Positions 1-9,843 are shown, numbered from the stretch's first letter. The stretch: DNA of 64,000 nucleotides from Flavobacterium plurextorum (GCF_002217395.1 NZ_MUHD01000014.1:279908-343907), one strand, 5' to 3'. A program made the numbers and translations. Notes: generated by a model from the letters alone, not told the origin.

Positions 1-189
1 GTATTTCTTTTTGTTCCATATCCAGCTGCCATCTCCATTGTGAATTTTGGTTATGTTGTTGGAGTTAATATTAGCTTTTTTGGAAATGTCAAAAGAAGCT
101 TGTTTGTAATAAAACATATTGAAAACTGCCCATGCGAATCCTATGTTGGCAAATACTATTAAAAGTATGGATAGTTTTTTCTTGTTCAT
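1..189 (-). CDS. N-terminal part of an unrecognised membrane-anchored protein (cut by window edge)
   Basis: An open frame on the minus strand starts with ATG at 187-189 and runs off the window without a stop, giving 63 residues. The N-terminus is MNKKK followed by a hydrophobic stretch (about residues 6-26), then a polar segment, which fits a signal anchor or uncleaved signal peptide. It lies 56 bases downstream of the AsmA-like gene on the same strand and could be its last co-transcribed partner. I do not recognise the family. It is too short to assign a function. Confidence 0.55.
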   Translation of the reverse strand, partial: MNKKKLSILLIVFANIGFAWAVFNMFYYKQASFDISKKANINSNNITKIHNGDGSWIWNKKKY

Positions 190-245
190 TTTTTATTTCT
201 GAATGATATTAGGAGTGCAAAATGAATACAGTAAACTTAAAACAT

Positions 246-3008
246 TTAATCTTCCGTATCTTTAGTTTCTTCTAAATCTTGAGATTTTCTTCCAACTTTT
301 ATTTTTGGATTGTCTTGAGTTCCGGTAACTGTAAGTGGAATTCCGAATATTCCAAATGGAGGTAAACCTAAGCGCATTTTTAAATTCAGTTTTCCGTCTA
401 GACTTGTTGTGCCTTCAATTCTTGGTCTGAAGCCGGCAAATTTAAATTTAAAACGTTCAACAGTCATAATGTTGTTTTTAATCGTGGTCTTAATATCGAC
501 TTTAGAAAGATCAGGATTTTTAATAGCTTCTGTACTTGTTTCCTTGCTTACTGCGGTAAACATTTTTAAGCCTCTTACTTTTACATCTTTAACAGAAAGA
601 ATTCCGCCTCCAGAAAGTGATGGGTAAACGGGTTCCATTTTGCTGTTTAAACGTCCCTTTAATTGATAATCTAAAGATACAATACCTTGAGCTTTCTCAG
701 CTGCACTTGCCATTTTTCTAAAAACCTCAATTTCGTTATAGGCTCTCTTAATGTCAAAGTCTGATGCTTTTATAGCGTAATCAAAATTGGCTTTTTGCGG
801 CGTTATGGCTTGGTAATTTGCATTCATAGTAACATTGCAGCCAATTAGATTAAAACCAGTATTCTGCATTGTTAATTTTCCTTTGTTCATGCTTAAATTA
901 CCAATTGCATTCTGAAGATTAAGTTTGTCGAAACTTACTTTCTGAGCAACGGCATTAAATTGCAAATTCAAGTTAGTTGGAATTATAATAACTCCTGTTT
1001 GTGTGTTCTCGGTTTGTTTTGTCTCTGCTTTTGGAGATGGATTTTGTGTTACAGAAGTTTCTGCATTTGTATTCGACATAAATTCATCAACATTAATGTA
1101 TCGAGAAGTAGCTTTGAATTTACCTTTTAAAACACCTGTATTGGTTGTTACATAGTTAAAAACATTTTGTAAATATCCATTCATTTTAAAATCAGATTGG
1201 CCATAAGCTGCCAAAAAGTTGTTGAAAGACATTTTGTCCTGATTGATTTTGAAAATTCCTTCTTTAATAATGAATTTTTTAGGCAGGTATTCAGATGTAA
1301 TTCCGATGTTTCTAAGTTCCAGCGTTCCTTTGTTGTATAGTTTGCTGTAATTTCCTTTTTCGGCATCGCTTTGTTTTCCTTTCAACACCACATCAGCTTT
1401 TACGAAACCGTCAAGGTCAAGACCTTTTTGCGAGAAAACCTTATATATTTTGTTCACATCAAGTTCACCCTTTGCTTTTATGTCGTAAGCTAAATCATCA
1501 AAATTGCTTAAATCTGCTTCAACAAAAACGGGTTTTCCTTCAAAGGTAAATTGAGCCGGCTTTAGATTGATGTTTAAGTCGCCAAAAGTTCCCTTCGGAT
1601 TATCAATTTTAGATTTTATCGTAATATCAGTAATTGGATTTGGATAATAAGGTGTTTTTAAATATCCGTTTTCCAAATCAATAGTTCCGTTTGTAACAGG
1701 AAGGAGCTTGTTCTTTAAATCAAATTTACCATTTGCTTTTACGTCGCTTGTTAAAGCTCCTTTTAATTCGATTTTAGGAATTCCAAGTGCTTTTGTTAAT
1801 TTTTCAAGATCAATTTTGGATTTAAAATCGGCGTTGATTTCGGGAGTTTTTATGCCTTTTACATAAAACTTAGATTTCAAATAATCTTTGTTCATGTTTA
1901 GAGAAACGTTCTTAGCGTCAACAGTTAAAAGATCTGGATTTAAAGATGGAACTTTAGTTTTTACATCTAAGTTTAAATTTGAAACAGGAAATGGACTTTT
2001 GTTGTAATTCACAAATCCGCTGTCTATTTTTAGGTCAAGATTCAAGTCAGGAGCTATATTTTTTGATGCAATATAATCTCCTTTTAAAGTTAGAAGTAAA
2101 TTGGTGTTTCCTTTTATTTCGGTTTTTGACAACCAAGTAATGTATTTAGGAGGAAAAGCTGTGAAAACATCGTGTAAATCGCTGTTGTCAGATTTTATTA
2201 CAAAATCCATATTGTAGCCATCTTTTAAGAAATCAAATTTCCCTTTGAAATCTATTAAAAGCTGGTTTATTTTTAAGTTATTCTGTTGGAAGAAAAACGA
2301 TAAGGAGTTAATGTTGACTTTTGTAATTAAATCTGCATTGACTTTTTTGTTCATTAAATAAGGTTCATTTTCATAAACGATATTCAGCTTTTCAATTTTG
2401 GCTTTTGAGTATAAATCAAAAACAGCTTTGTTTAAATCTCCTTTTCCTAAATAATTGAATCCAAAAGCATCAAAGTGAATTTTTGTTGATTTGTCATCGT
2501 AAATAATTTTACTGTTTAAGATTTCAATTCGTTCCAGTTTCAAGGCAGTTTCAGTGCTGTCTTTTTCTTCTGAAGCTTTAGCCTGCGATTTATAAATATT
2601 GTAATTTGCTTCTCCGCTAGGGTTTACTTTTACATTTATAAAGGAATCCGATAGGTAAATCTGATCAATTTTTACAGATTTACTGAAAATTAAACTGGCG
2701 ACATTTATTCCGAAAGAAACTTCTTTGGCAGTAATGAATTTTTCATTTTTGTATGGTGCAGATCCATTAAGACTAAAGTTGTCTAATGTCAATGTAAGAG
2801 ATGGAAAATGGCGAAAAAATGAAACGGAAACGTCAGAATAGTTGAGCTCCGCGCTTAGCCTTTCGTTGGCAGTTTTTTTGATCTGATCTTTAATTTGATC
2901 TTCAAAAATAATAGGAGTTAAAAATAATAATCCTAAAATAACAACGAAAGTTATCCCTAAATACTTGGCAATTTTAAATACGATTGATCTGGATTTACTT
3001 TTTTGCAT
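246..3008 (-). CDS. AsmA family protein
   Basis: This 920-residue protein has one N-terminal membrane segment (about residues 10-32) and a long beta-rich, repetitive body rich in K, D and N. Near residues 800-890 it has the AsmA C-terminal pattern (a KVRGLKMF-like segment, then EGTTSLDGKLNLKMRLGLPP). AsmA-like proteins are inner-membrane anchored and extend into the periplasm; the wider family is linked to lipid transport to the outer membrane. That role is family knowledge, not shown here. A low-complexity T/E/Q/N segment around residues 645-665 looks like a linker. The gene follows miaE on the same strand with 49 bases between them, so the two may be co-transcribed. No truncation is visible. 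Confidence 0.8.
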   Translation of the reverse strand: MQKSKSRSIVFKIAKYLGITFVVILGLLFLTPIIFEDQIKDQIKKTANERLSAELNYSDVSVSFFRHFPSLTLTLDNFSLNGSAPYKNEKFITAKEVSFGINVASLIFSKSVKIDQIYLSDSFINVKVNPSGEANYNIYKSQAKASEEKDSTETALKLERIEILNSKIIYDDKSTKIHFDAFGFNYLGKGDLNKAVFDLYSKAKIEKLNIVYENEPYLMNKKVNADLITKVNINSLSFFFQQNNLKINQLLIDFKGKFDFLKDGYNMDFVIKSDNSDLHDVFTAFPPKYITWLSKTEIKGNTNLLLTLKGDYIASKNIAPDLNLDLKIDSGFVNYNKSPFPVSNLNLDVKTKVPSLNPDLLTVDAKNVSLNMNKDYLKSKFYVKGIKTPEINADFKSKIDLEKLTKALGIPKIELKGALTSDVKANGKFDLKNKLLPVTNGTIDLENGYLKTPYYPNPITDITIKSKIDNPKGTFGDLNINLKPAQFTFEGKPVFVEADLSNFDDLAYDIKAKGELDVNKIYKVFSQKGLDLDGFVKADVVLKGKQSDAEKGNYSKLYNKGTLELRNIGITSEYLPKKFIIKEGIFKINQDKMSFNNFLAAYGQSDFKMNGYLQNVFNYVTTNTGVLKGKFKATSRYINVDEFMSNTNAETSVTQNPSPKAETKQTENTQTGVIIIPTNLNLQFNAVAQKVSFDKLNLQNAIGNLSMNKGKLTMQNTGFNLIGCNVTMNANYQAITPQKANFDYAIKASDFDIKRAYNEIEVFRKMASAAEKAQGIVSLDYQLKGRLNSKMEPVYPSLSGGGILSVKDVKVRGLKMFTAVSKETSTEAIKNPDLSKVDIKTTIKNNIMTVERFKFKFAGFRPRIEGTTSLDGKLNLKMRLGLPPFGIFGIPLTVTGTQDNPKIKVGRKSQDLEETKDTED

Positions 3009-3057
3009 AGTAATTTGTGGTGTTTAATAAAATAATAATGTCAAAAAAAGATGTAAT

Positions 3058-3639
3058 TTATCCGTGTACAGTTTCTTTTTTACCGTAATTGGTAATAATA
3101 GAACCTTCATATTCAATCCACTCTTTCCATCGTTTATCGATGTCAATATTGTCTTGGTATTTTCTTGCAAATCCTAAAAATGTTGTATAGTGCCCCGCTT
3201 CAGAAATCATTAAATCACGATAGAATTTGGCTAATTCTTCATCTTTAATATTTTCCGAAAGAACTTTAAAACGCTCACAGCTTCGGGCTTCAATCATGGC
3301 TGAAAATAATAAGCGGTCACACAGCGCATCACGTCTGCTGCCGTCTTTTTTCATGAATTTAAACAGCTCATTTACATAGTGGTCTTTTCGTTCGCGCCCT
3401 AAAGTAAGTCCGCGTTTTTTTATAACATCATGCACCATTTGTAAATGTTCAAGCTCTTCACGTGCAATTATAAGCATTTCGGTTACCAGTTCTTCTAATT
3501 CAGAATTATAAGTAACGATACTTATTGCATTCGAAGCGGCTTTTTGTTCGCACCAGGCGTGATCTGTCAATATTTCTTCAATGTTTGACTCCACAATATT
3601 TACCCAGCGCGGGTCTGTAGCTAATTTTAATCCCAACAT
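3058..3639 (-). CDS. miaE: tRNA-(ms2io6A)-hydroxylase MiaE
   Basis: This 193-residue ferritin-like protein matches MiaE, the non-haem diiron monooxygenase that hydroxylates the isopentenyl group of ms2i6A at tRNA position 37. The expected carboxylate-bridged diiron ligands are all present: E31, E62xxH65, E117 and E147xxH150, spaced as two halves of a four-helix bundle. The length is normal for the family. It starts at an ATG 26 bases downstream of a perfect TAnnTTTG promoter element (3665-3672, minus). It is divergent from the glycosyltransferase at 3751, and AsmA follows on the same strand. The enzyme needs oxygen, consistent with an aerobic host. Confidence 0.92.
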   Translation of the reverse strand: MLGLKLATDPRWVNIVESNIEEILTDHAWCEQKAASNAISIVTYNSELEELVTEMLIIAREELEHLQMVHDVIKKRGLTLGRERKDHYVNELFKFMKKDGSRRDALCDRLLFSAMIEARSCERFKVLSENIKDEELAKFYRDLMISEAGHYTTFLGFARKYQDNIDIDKRWKEWIEYEGSIITNYGKKETVHG

Positions 3640-3664
3640 AATTTCCTTGCATTTTTAGTTCTTG

Positions 3665-3672
3665 CAAAATTA
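3665..3672 (-). promoter_or_regulatory. -7 promoter element (TAnnTTTG) for miaE
   Basis: On the minus strand this reads TAATTTTG, an exact match to the Bacteroidota -7 consensus TAnnTTTG, 26 bases before the miaE ATG. No good -33 TTG is visible at the usual distance. Such an 8-mer is expected by chance about once per 1-2 kb per strand in DNA this AT-rich. Confidence 0.45.
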
Positions 3673-3750
3673 GTGTTTTTTATGACGAAAAGTCAGGAAA
3701 TATCGTTCAAATGCGCTCAAAAAAGCATTATTTTGTAAGTTGAAAAAAAA

Positions 3751-4998
3751 ATGATGAATCAGATAAAAAAACTTTTAATAATTGGATTTGTCTGGCCTGA
3801 GCCAAATTCTTCTGCAGCAGGAGGGAGGATGATGCAGTTGATTTCTGTTTTTATCGCAAACGGATATCAAATTACATTTGCCAGTCCTGCTTTAGACAGC
3901 GAATTTATGGTTGACTTGTCTGAGTTTGGTGTCGAGAAAAAAAGTATCGAATTAAATAGTTCAACTTTTGATGATTTTATAATTGAATTAAATCCAGATG
4001 TGGTTTTGTTTGATCGTTTTATGATTGAGGAGCAGTTTGGCTGGCGTGTAACAGAAAATTGTCCTAAAGCAATTCGATTGTTAGATACAGAGGATTTGCA
4101 TTGTTTAAGAACAGCAAGACAGAAGGCGTTTAAGGAAAATAGAGTTTTTCAGCTTGCTGATTTGTTGTCTGAAGAAGTAGCAAAACGGGAAATAGCGAGT
4201 ATTTTAAGATGTGATTTTTCTTTGATGATCTCACAGTTTGAAATGGATCTTTTAAAAGATGTTTTTAAAATTAGTTCAAGTTTATTGTTTTATCTTCCGT
4301 TTTTAGTTGATAAAATGAATGAAGAAAGGTTTGGTGAATTACCTTCTTTTGAAGATCGGAAACATTTTATTTTTATTGGAAATTTTCTTCATGAACCAAA
4401 TTGGAATACTGTTCAGTATTTAAAAGAATCGATTTGGCCTTTGATAAAAAAAGATTTTCCAGAAGCAGTTTTAGAAGTTTACGGTGCTTATCCGTCACAG
4501 AAAGTATTGCAACTGCATCAGCCTAAGAATGGTTTTTTTATTATGGGAAGAGCTGTAAATGCTAATGAGGTTGTGAAAAAAGCTAGAGTGGTTTTAGCGC
4601 CAATTCGTTTTGGAGCTGGTTTAAAAGGAAAGTTGTTGGAAGCGATGCAATGCGGAACTCCGAGTGTAACCACAACTATTGGTGCAGAAGCAATGAGCGG
4701 AGATTTAAATTGGAACGGATTCATTGAAGATGATCCGCAGGAATTTGCAAAAAAAGCGATTGTACTTTATCAAGATGAAAATCTTTGGAAACAATCTCAA
4801 AAAAATGGTATTGTGATTATAAATGAATGTTATCAGAAGAATAATTATGCCGATGAATTAATGATGAAGGTAGATTCTTTATTGATGAATTCTGATGAGC
4901 ATCGTCTCCATAATTTTATGGGGAATTTATTGCAGCATCATGGTTATAGAAGTACAATGTACATGTCGAAATGGATAGAGGCTAAGAATAAAAACTAA
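3751..4998 (+). CDS. Glycosyltransferase, GT4-like (GT-B fold)
   Basis: This 415-residue protein starts with a glycine-rich N-terminal loop (PEPNSSAAGGRMMQL, about residues 16-30), as in the acceptor-binding domain of GT-B enzymes. The C-terminal half has FIGNFLHEPNW (about residues 209-219), then GAGLKGKLLEAMQCGTPSV (about 288-306). The latter is the family-4 type nucleotide-sugar site with its conserved glutamate in LLEAM. No signal peptide or membrane segment is visible, so it is probably cytoplasmic or peripheral. The sugar donor and acceptor cannot be told. It is a single gene, divergent from miaE and convergent with the peptidase gene, with a palindromic terminator between. Two adjacent ATGs (3751, 3754) are possible starts. 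Confidence 0.8.
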   Translation: MMNQIKKLLIIGFVWPEPNSSAAGGRMMQLISVFIANGYQITFASPALDSEFMVDLSEFGVEKKSIELNSSTFDDFIIELNPDVVLFDRFMIEEQFGWRVTENCPKAIRLLDTEDLHCLRTARQKAFKENRVFQLADLLSEEVAKREIASILRCDFSLMISQFEMDLLKDVFKISSSLLFYLPFLVDKMNEERFGELPSFEDRKHFIFIGNFLHEPNWNTVQYLKESIWPLIKKDFPEAVLEVYGAYPSQKVLQLHQPKNGFFIMGRAVNANEVVKKARVVLAPIRFGAGLKGKLLEAMQCGTPSVTTTIGAEAMSGDLNWNGFIEDDPQEFAKKAIVLYQDENLWKQSQKNGIVIINECYQKNNYADELMMKVDSLLMNSDEHRLHNFMGNLLQHHGYRSTMYMSKWIEAKNKN

Positions 4999-5020
4999 AT
5001 ATTCGTTTTAAAGAAAAAAA

Positions 5021-5048
5021 AATCCCAATTACAATTGTAATTGGGATT
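5021..5048. terminator. Bidirectional rho-independent terminator
   Basis: A perfect 28-base palindrome (14 bp arms beginning AATCCCAATT) is flanked by an A-run on the left and a T-run on the right. It lies between the convergent glycosyltransferase and M1 peptidase genes, so it can end transcripts from both sides. Confidence 0.85.
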
Positions 5049-5073
5049 TTTGAGTTTTAGTGTAAGCTGAAAA

Positions 5074-6921
5074 CTATTTTAAAGTACCTTTAATATCTTG
5101 AATAGTTGTCGCGTGATAGCCAGATTTTGCTTTATCAAAAATTTGGTTTGCCCAAACTTTTCCTTCTGGTGTTTTTACCATTTCTTTATAAAGCATCATC
5201 ACAGATCCAGTTCTGCTGCTTCCAATTAAAAATTGTTCAATATCAGGATTAGCAGCTTTATATTGATGGCGAATTGCCTGAACAAACCATTGACGTTTGA
5301 TGATGAAATTGCCACCTTTTGTAAAGTTGAATTCCTTGTCAAGTTCTTCCATTTCTTTTGGTGTAATATCTGATGGAAGATGATCTATAAAATGTTGTTT
5401 CTCTGTAGTTGTTGTGATTTTTTTGCTTAATCCTTTCACGCCGGTTTCTCTCCAGCTTTTTTGGATTTTATCTATAGCATCAAAATCGGCAGAGCTTACA
5501 GGAGTAATATTTGATGGAATTCCAGGTTTGAAAATCCAGTCTTCTAGTTTTATTTTATCAGCAAGAGCTTTGTCGCCTTTAATAAGGTTTTCATTAAGGT
5601 ATTTGATAAAATCATCAGTAGTGATCGATTTGAAAGCGTGCGCATCAAAATAGTTTTTGATGAAAACATCAAATTTTTCGCGGCCTACAGCGTTTTCAAT
5701 TACTCTCAAAAACGCATATCCTTTTACGTAAGGAATCATGCTGATTCCTTCGTCAGGATTTCTTCCTGTAAGACTCACTTTTAGCCTTGTATCAGGATTT
5801 GTATCTCCATATTCAGCTACATTATCAATTAATTCTTTACGAATGATAACGTTTTGCATTTTAAATTCTTTTTGACCAAATATTGCTTCGCCAATTCGAT
5901 GTTCAACATAAGTTGTAAAACCTTCGTTTAACCAAATATCATCCCAAGTTGCATTTGTAACTAAATTTCCGCTCCAGCTGTGTCCTAATTCATGTGCTAA
6001 TAAACTTGTCAATGAACGATCTCCTGCAATAACTCCCGGAGTTAAGAATGTTAAGTTTGGATTTTCCATTCCGCCGTAAGGGAAACTTGGCGGTAAAACC
6101 AAAACGTCGTAACGTCCCCAACGATATGGACCATAAAGTTTTTCGGCAGCAACAACCATTTTTCCAAGTTCAGCAAATTCCCAAGCTGATTTTTTCAACA
6201 TTGAAGGTTCTGCGTAAACTCCGGTTCTATTGTCGATAGATTGAAACGCAATGTCTCCAACAGCAATTGCCATTAGATAAGATGGAATTGCTTTGTCTTG
6301 TTTAAATGTGTAAACTCCGGTGTCATTTTTCTTCTGCGGATTTACGGCGCTCATTATGGCTAGTAAATCTTTAGGGACTGTAACTTTTGCATTATAAGTA
6401 AAACGAATTCCTGGTGAATCCTGGCAAGGTATCCAAGTACGTGACCAAACACTTTCTCCTTGAGAAAAAAGAAATGGTTTCTTTTTGTCTGCTGTTTGTT
6501 CTGGTTTTAGCCATTGTAAAGCTACTGCATCTTTAGTGGTGTTGTAGTAGATGTTTACTTTTGTCGTATTTGGTTCTATTGTAATATGAAGTGGTTTTCC
6601 GTGAAATTCGGTATTTTTTCCAAGTTCAAATTTTGTTTCTTTTTCTTCGTCACCTAAAGTTACTTTCGTAATGTTTAAGGTGTTTTCGTCGAATATAATT
6701 TCATTTCCTTTGCTGATATTGTCAATTAACCAAGATGCTTTTCCAGAAATAGTCTGTGTGTCAAAATCAACTTTTATGTCAAGATCTAGATGTTTAACTA
6801 CAGCAAGTTCTGGTTTAGAATAGCTGTGTTCATCTGTAACGACTGCTGGTTTTTCTGTTTGGTCTTTTTTCTGACAGGCGATTGCCGCTAGGAATAAAGT
6901 AACAAGGATTAGTTTTTTCAT
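5074..6921 (-). CDS. M1 family metallopeptidase, lipoprotein, LTA4H/aminopeptidase-B-like
   Basis: This 615-residue zinc aminopeptidase has a lipoprotein signal with lipobox LAAIAC (C16). The substrate N-terminus motif GGMEN is at 283-287. The zinc site is HELGH at 310-314 with the third ligand E333 in LNEGFTTY, the exact M1 spacing. A helical C-terminal part (about residues 480-615) resembles the leukotriene-A4-hydrolase-type C-terminal domain, so this is closer to that M1 branch than to PepN. It is probably anchored to a membrane and faces the periplasm or cell surface, trimming peptides for nutrition. Its gene follows pdhC on the same strand, but a strong terminator lies between them, so it should have its own promoter. 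Confidence 0.9.
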   Translation of the reverse strand: MKKLILVTLFLAAIACQKKDQTEKPAVVTDEHSYSKPELAVVKHLDLDIKVDFDTQTISGKASWLIDNISKGNEIIFDENTLNITKVTLGDEEKETKFELGKNTEFHGKPLHITIEPNTTKVNIYYNTTKDAVALQWLKPEQTADKKKPFLFSQGESVWSRTWIPCQDSPGIRFTYNAKVTVPKDLLAIMSAVNPQKKNDTGVYTFKQDKAIPSYLMAIAVGDIAFQSIDNRTGVYAEPSMLKKSAWEFAELGKMVVAAEKLYGPYRWGRYDVLVLPPSFPYGGMENPNLTFLTPGVIAGDRSLTSLLAHELGHSWSGNLVTNATWDDIWLNEGFTTYVEHRIGEAIFGQKEFKMQNVIIRKELIDNVAEYGDTNPDTRLKVSLTGRNPDEGISMIPYVKGYAFLRVIENAVGREKFDVFIKNYFDAHAFKSITTDDFIKYLNENLIKGDKALADKIKLEDWIFKPGIPSNITPVSSADFDAIDKIQKSWRETGVKGLSKKITTTTEKQHFIDHLPSDITPKEMEELDKEFNFTKGGNFIIKRQWFVQAIRHQYKAANPDIEQFLIGSSRTGSVMMLYKEMVKTPEGKVWANQIFDKAKSGYHATTIQDIKGTLK

Positions 6922-6960
6922 TTTATCAAGTATTGAATTTGTGGGCGAAAATTAAACAAA

Positions 6961-6992
6961 AAATCCCGTTTTGAATAAACAAAACGGGATTT
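6961..6992 (-). terminator. Rho-independent terminator after pdhC
   Basis: A 13 bp perfect stem (arm AAATCCCGTTTTG) with a 6-base loop lies between the pdhC stop (7048) and the M1 peptidase start (6921). The A-run to its left gives a U-run in minus-strand RNA. Confidence 0.8.
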
Positions 6993-7047
6993 TATTAAAT
7001 GTAACCTTCTTCCGAAGTCTCGGGACGCTCAGGTTGGAATAAGTAAA

Positions 7048-8682
7048 TTATGCCAACATTGTAACTGGGCTTTCGATGTATTGTTTTAATGTTTGTAAGA
7101 ACTGAGCTCCAGTTGCACCATCAATTGTTCTGTGGTCACAAGCTAATGATAACATCATTGTGTTTCCAACTACGATTTGACCGTTTTTAACTACTGGTTT
7201 CTCAACAATTGCACCTACAGAAAGGATAGCAGAGTTTGGTTGGTTGATAATTGAGTTGAATTCAGTAATACCAAACATTCCAAGGTTAGATACTGTAAAA
7301 GTACTTCCTTCCATTTCTTGTGGTCCAAGTTTTTTGTTCTTAGCTCTTCCTGCAAGATCTCTTACTGAAGCACCAATTTGAGATAAACTCATAGCGTCAG
7401 TAAATCTTAATACAGGAACTACTAATCCGTCTTCAACAGCTACAGCTACACCAATATTTACGTGGTGGTTGATGATGATAGCATCTTCTTTCCACTGAGA
7501 GTTGATTTTTGGGTGTTTTTTCAATGCTAAAGCACAAGCTTTAATTACCATATCGTTGAAAGATACTTTTGTATCCGGAACAGTATTGATTGTAGCTCTT
7601 GCGCCCATTGCTTCGTCCATGCTTACTTCGATCACTAAGTTGTAGTGAGGAGCTGTAAATAAAGATTCTGCAAGACGTTTTGCAATAATTTTACGCATTT
7701 GAGAGTTTTTGATCTCTTCTGTGTAAACTTCTCCCGCAGGTACAAATACTTTTGGTGCAGCAGGAGCAGATGCTTCTTGTTTAGCAGCTGGTGCTGAAGC
7801 AGCAGGTTGTGCTTGTGCAGATGGAGTAAAGTTTTCGATATCGCTTTTTACGATACGTCCATTTTCTCCAGATCCTTTAACTTGGCTTAATTGAATTCCT
7901 TTGTCAGAAGCAATTTTCTTAGCTAAAGGTGAAGCTAAAATTCTTCCTCCGTTTGAAGTTTCAGCAACAGTTTCTGTTGCTTGAGCAGCAGCAGGAGCAG
8001 TTTTTGTTTCTTCTGCAGCAGGAGCACTTGCAGCGCCTCCAGCAGTATAATTGACAGCAATTCCAGAAATATCAGTTCCTGCAGGTCCAATGATTGCTAG
8101 TAAGCTGTCAACTGGTGCAGTGTTTCCTTCTTGAATTCCGATGTATAATAATGTTCCAGCATTGAAAGACTCAAACTCCATGGTAGCTTTGTCTGTTTCA
8201 ATTTCTGCTAAAATATCACCTTCAGCTACCGTGTCGCCAACTTTTTTCAACCAAGTTGCTACTGTACCTTCGGTCATAGTGTCGCTCAAACGAGGCATAG
8301 TTACAACAATAACACCTTTTGGTAATTCAGTTGCAGCTTTTGCAGGAGCAGTTTCAGTTTTTGCTTCAGCAGCAGGAGCATCAGCTTTAGGAGCTTCGGC
8401 TGCAGGAGCGTCACCACCAGCTAAAAGAGCAGAAATATCTTCTCCTTCGTTACCAATGATTGCTAATAATGAATCAACAGGAGCAGTTTCTCCAGCTTGA
8501 ATTCCGATATGTAAAAGAGTTCCTTCGTTAAAAGATTCGAACTCCATTGTTGCTTTGTCTGTTTCAATTTCAGCAAGGATATCTCCTTCGCTGATTTTGT
8601 CGCCTACTTTTTTAAGCCAAGTTGCTACCGTTCCTTCCGTCATAGTATCGCTCAAACGAGGCATAGTTACTTTAATCGCCAT
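7048..8682 (-). CDS. pdhC: Pyruvate dehydrogenase E2, dihydrolipoamide acetyltransferase
   Basis: This 544-residue E2 transfers acetyl groups from E1 to CoA. In order it has lipoyl domain 1 (1-80, lipoyl lysine K43 in ETDKATMEF) and lipoyl domain 2 (about 124-203, K165 in the same motif). Alanine/proline/glutamate-rich linkers follow, then a peripheral subunit-binding domain (about 247-285), then the catalytic domain (about 315-544) with the active-site DHRTIDG (H517, D521). The two lipoyl domains are near copies, which suggests internal duplication. It starts 4 bases after the pdhA stop, so the two are one operon. The E1 beta (pdhB) and E3 genes are not in this window. Confidence 0.95.
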   Translation of the reverse strand: MAIKVTMPRLSDTMTEGTVATWLKKVGDKISEGDILAEIETDKATMEFESFNEGTLLHIGIQAGETAPVDSLLAIIGNEGEDISALLAGGDAPAAEAPKADAPAAEAKTETAPAKAATELPKGVIVVTMPRLSDTMTEGTVATWLKKVGDTVAEGDILAEIETDKATMEFESFNAGTLLYIGIQEGNTAPVDSLLAIIGPAGTDISGIAVNYTAGGAASAPAAEETKTAPAAAQATETVAETSNGGRILASPLAKKIASDKGIQLSQVKGSGENGRIVKSDIENFTPSAQAQPAASAPAAKQEASAPAAPKVFVPAGEVYTEEIKNSQMRKIIAKRLAESLFTAPHYNLVIEVSMDEAMGARATINTVPDTKVSFNDMVIKACALALKKHPKINSQWKEDAIIINHHVNIGVAVAVEDGLVVPVLRFTDAMSLSQIGASVRDLAGRAKNKKLGPQEMEGSTFTVSNLGMFGITEFNSIINQPNSAILSVGAIVEKPVVKNGQIVVGNTMMLSLACDHRTIDGATGAQFLQTLKQYIESPVTMLA

Positions 8683-8686
8683 GATG

Positions 8687-9685
8687 TTATAGTTTATGAG
8701 GTGTAAATGGATAGTCTTCTTGTGCGTATACTACGTCGTATAATTGTTGTAAGTCTGGGTATGGAGATTCTTCAGCAAATTTCTGACACTCTTCAACCAA
8801 GTCTTTAACTCTTTGGTCGATTACTTCAATTTCTTCTTCAGTAGCATATTTTTGATCCAAGATTACATCAAGAACTTGTGTAATTGGGTCAATTTTTTTG
8901 TACTCTTCAACCTCTTCTTTAGAACGGTATAATTGTGCATCAGACATAGAGTGTCCTCTGTAACGGTACGTTTTCATTTCAAGGAAAGTTGGTCCGTCTC
9001 CACGACGAGCTCTGTCAATTGCTTCAGTCATTGCTTCAGCAACTTTTACAGGATTCATTCCGTCAACTGGTCCGCATGGCATTTCGTAACCTAAACCAAG
9101 TTTCCAGATGTCAGTATGGTTTGCAGTTCTTTCAACAGAAGTTCCCATTGCATAACCGTTGTTTTCAACGATAAATACAACTGGTAATTTCCATAACATA
9201 GCCATGTTGAAAGCTTCGTGTAATGAACCTTGTCTAGCAGCTCCGTCACCAAAGTAAGTCATGGTAACACCACCGGTATTGAAATATTTATCAGCGAAAG
9301 CTAAACCAGCTCCCACAGGAATTTGTCCACCTACGATTCCGTGCCCTCCGTAAAAACGGTGCTCTTTAGAGAAAATGTGCATAGAACCTCCCATGCCTTT
9401 AGAGGTACCTGTTGCTTTTCCTAAAAGCTCTGCCATTACGTTTCTAGGATCAACTCCCATACCAATTGGCTGAACGTGGTTTCTGTATGCAGTAATCATT
9501 TTGTCTTTAGTCAAGTCCATAGCGTGCAATGCACCTGCTAATACAGCTTCTTGACCATTATATAGGTGTAAAAAACCTCTAACTTTTTGTTGAATGTATA
9601 ATGCTGCAAGTTTGTCTTCAAACTTTCTCCAAAGCAGCATGTCTTCGTACCACTTTAAATATACTTCTTTTGTAACTTCTTTCAT
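8687..9685 (-). CDS. pdhA: Pyruvate dehydrogenase E1 component, alpha subunit
   Basis: This 332-residue protein is the alpha chain of the heterotetrameric, thiamine-diphosphate-dependent E1 that decarboxylates pyruvate. The ThDP/Mg motif is complete: GDG at 146-148 and NN at 175-176. The YRYRGHSMSD segment (about 222-231) is the phosphorylation-loop region conserved in E1 alpha chains. Length is normal. It is the first gene of the pdhA-pdhC operon, and cdd lies 158 bases upstream on the same strand. The E1 beta gene must lie elsewhere, because nothing resembling it is adjacent. Confidence 0.95.
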   Translation of the reverse strand: MKEVTKEVYLKWYEDMLLWRKFEDKLAALYIQQKVRGFLHLYNGQEAVLAGALHAMDLTKDKMITAYRNHVQPIGMGVDPRNVMAELLGKATGTSKGMGGSMHIFSKEHRFYGGHGIVGGQIPVGAGLAFADKYFNTGGVTMTYFGDGAARQGSLHEAFNMAMLWKLPVVFIVENNGYAMGTSVERTANHTDIWKLGLGYEMPCGPVDGMNPVKVAEAMTEAIDRARRGDGPTFLEMKTYRYRGHSMSDAQLYRSKEEVEEYKKIDPITQVLDVILDQKYATEEEIEVIDQRVKDLVEECQKFAEESPYPDLQQLYDVVYAQEDYPFTPHKL

Positions 9686-9843
9686 CTGAATTCTTTCTTT
9701 TGCTAAAGTTTGTTTGTGTTATCAATTGTTGCCTATAACGCAAAATAGTTTCCTCCCACAAATTTGCGCCCGAAAGGTCGGGATGCAAAAATAAGACATT
9801 CCTATTAAGAAGTAAAATTTAAAAGGCACTTTTTGGCTTTTTT

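Noticed and set aside
8141..8500. 119-codon open frame antisense to pdhC
   Set aside because: Its alanine/serine-rich sequence simply mirrors the Ala-rich linkers of the real gene on the other strand.
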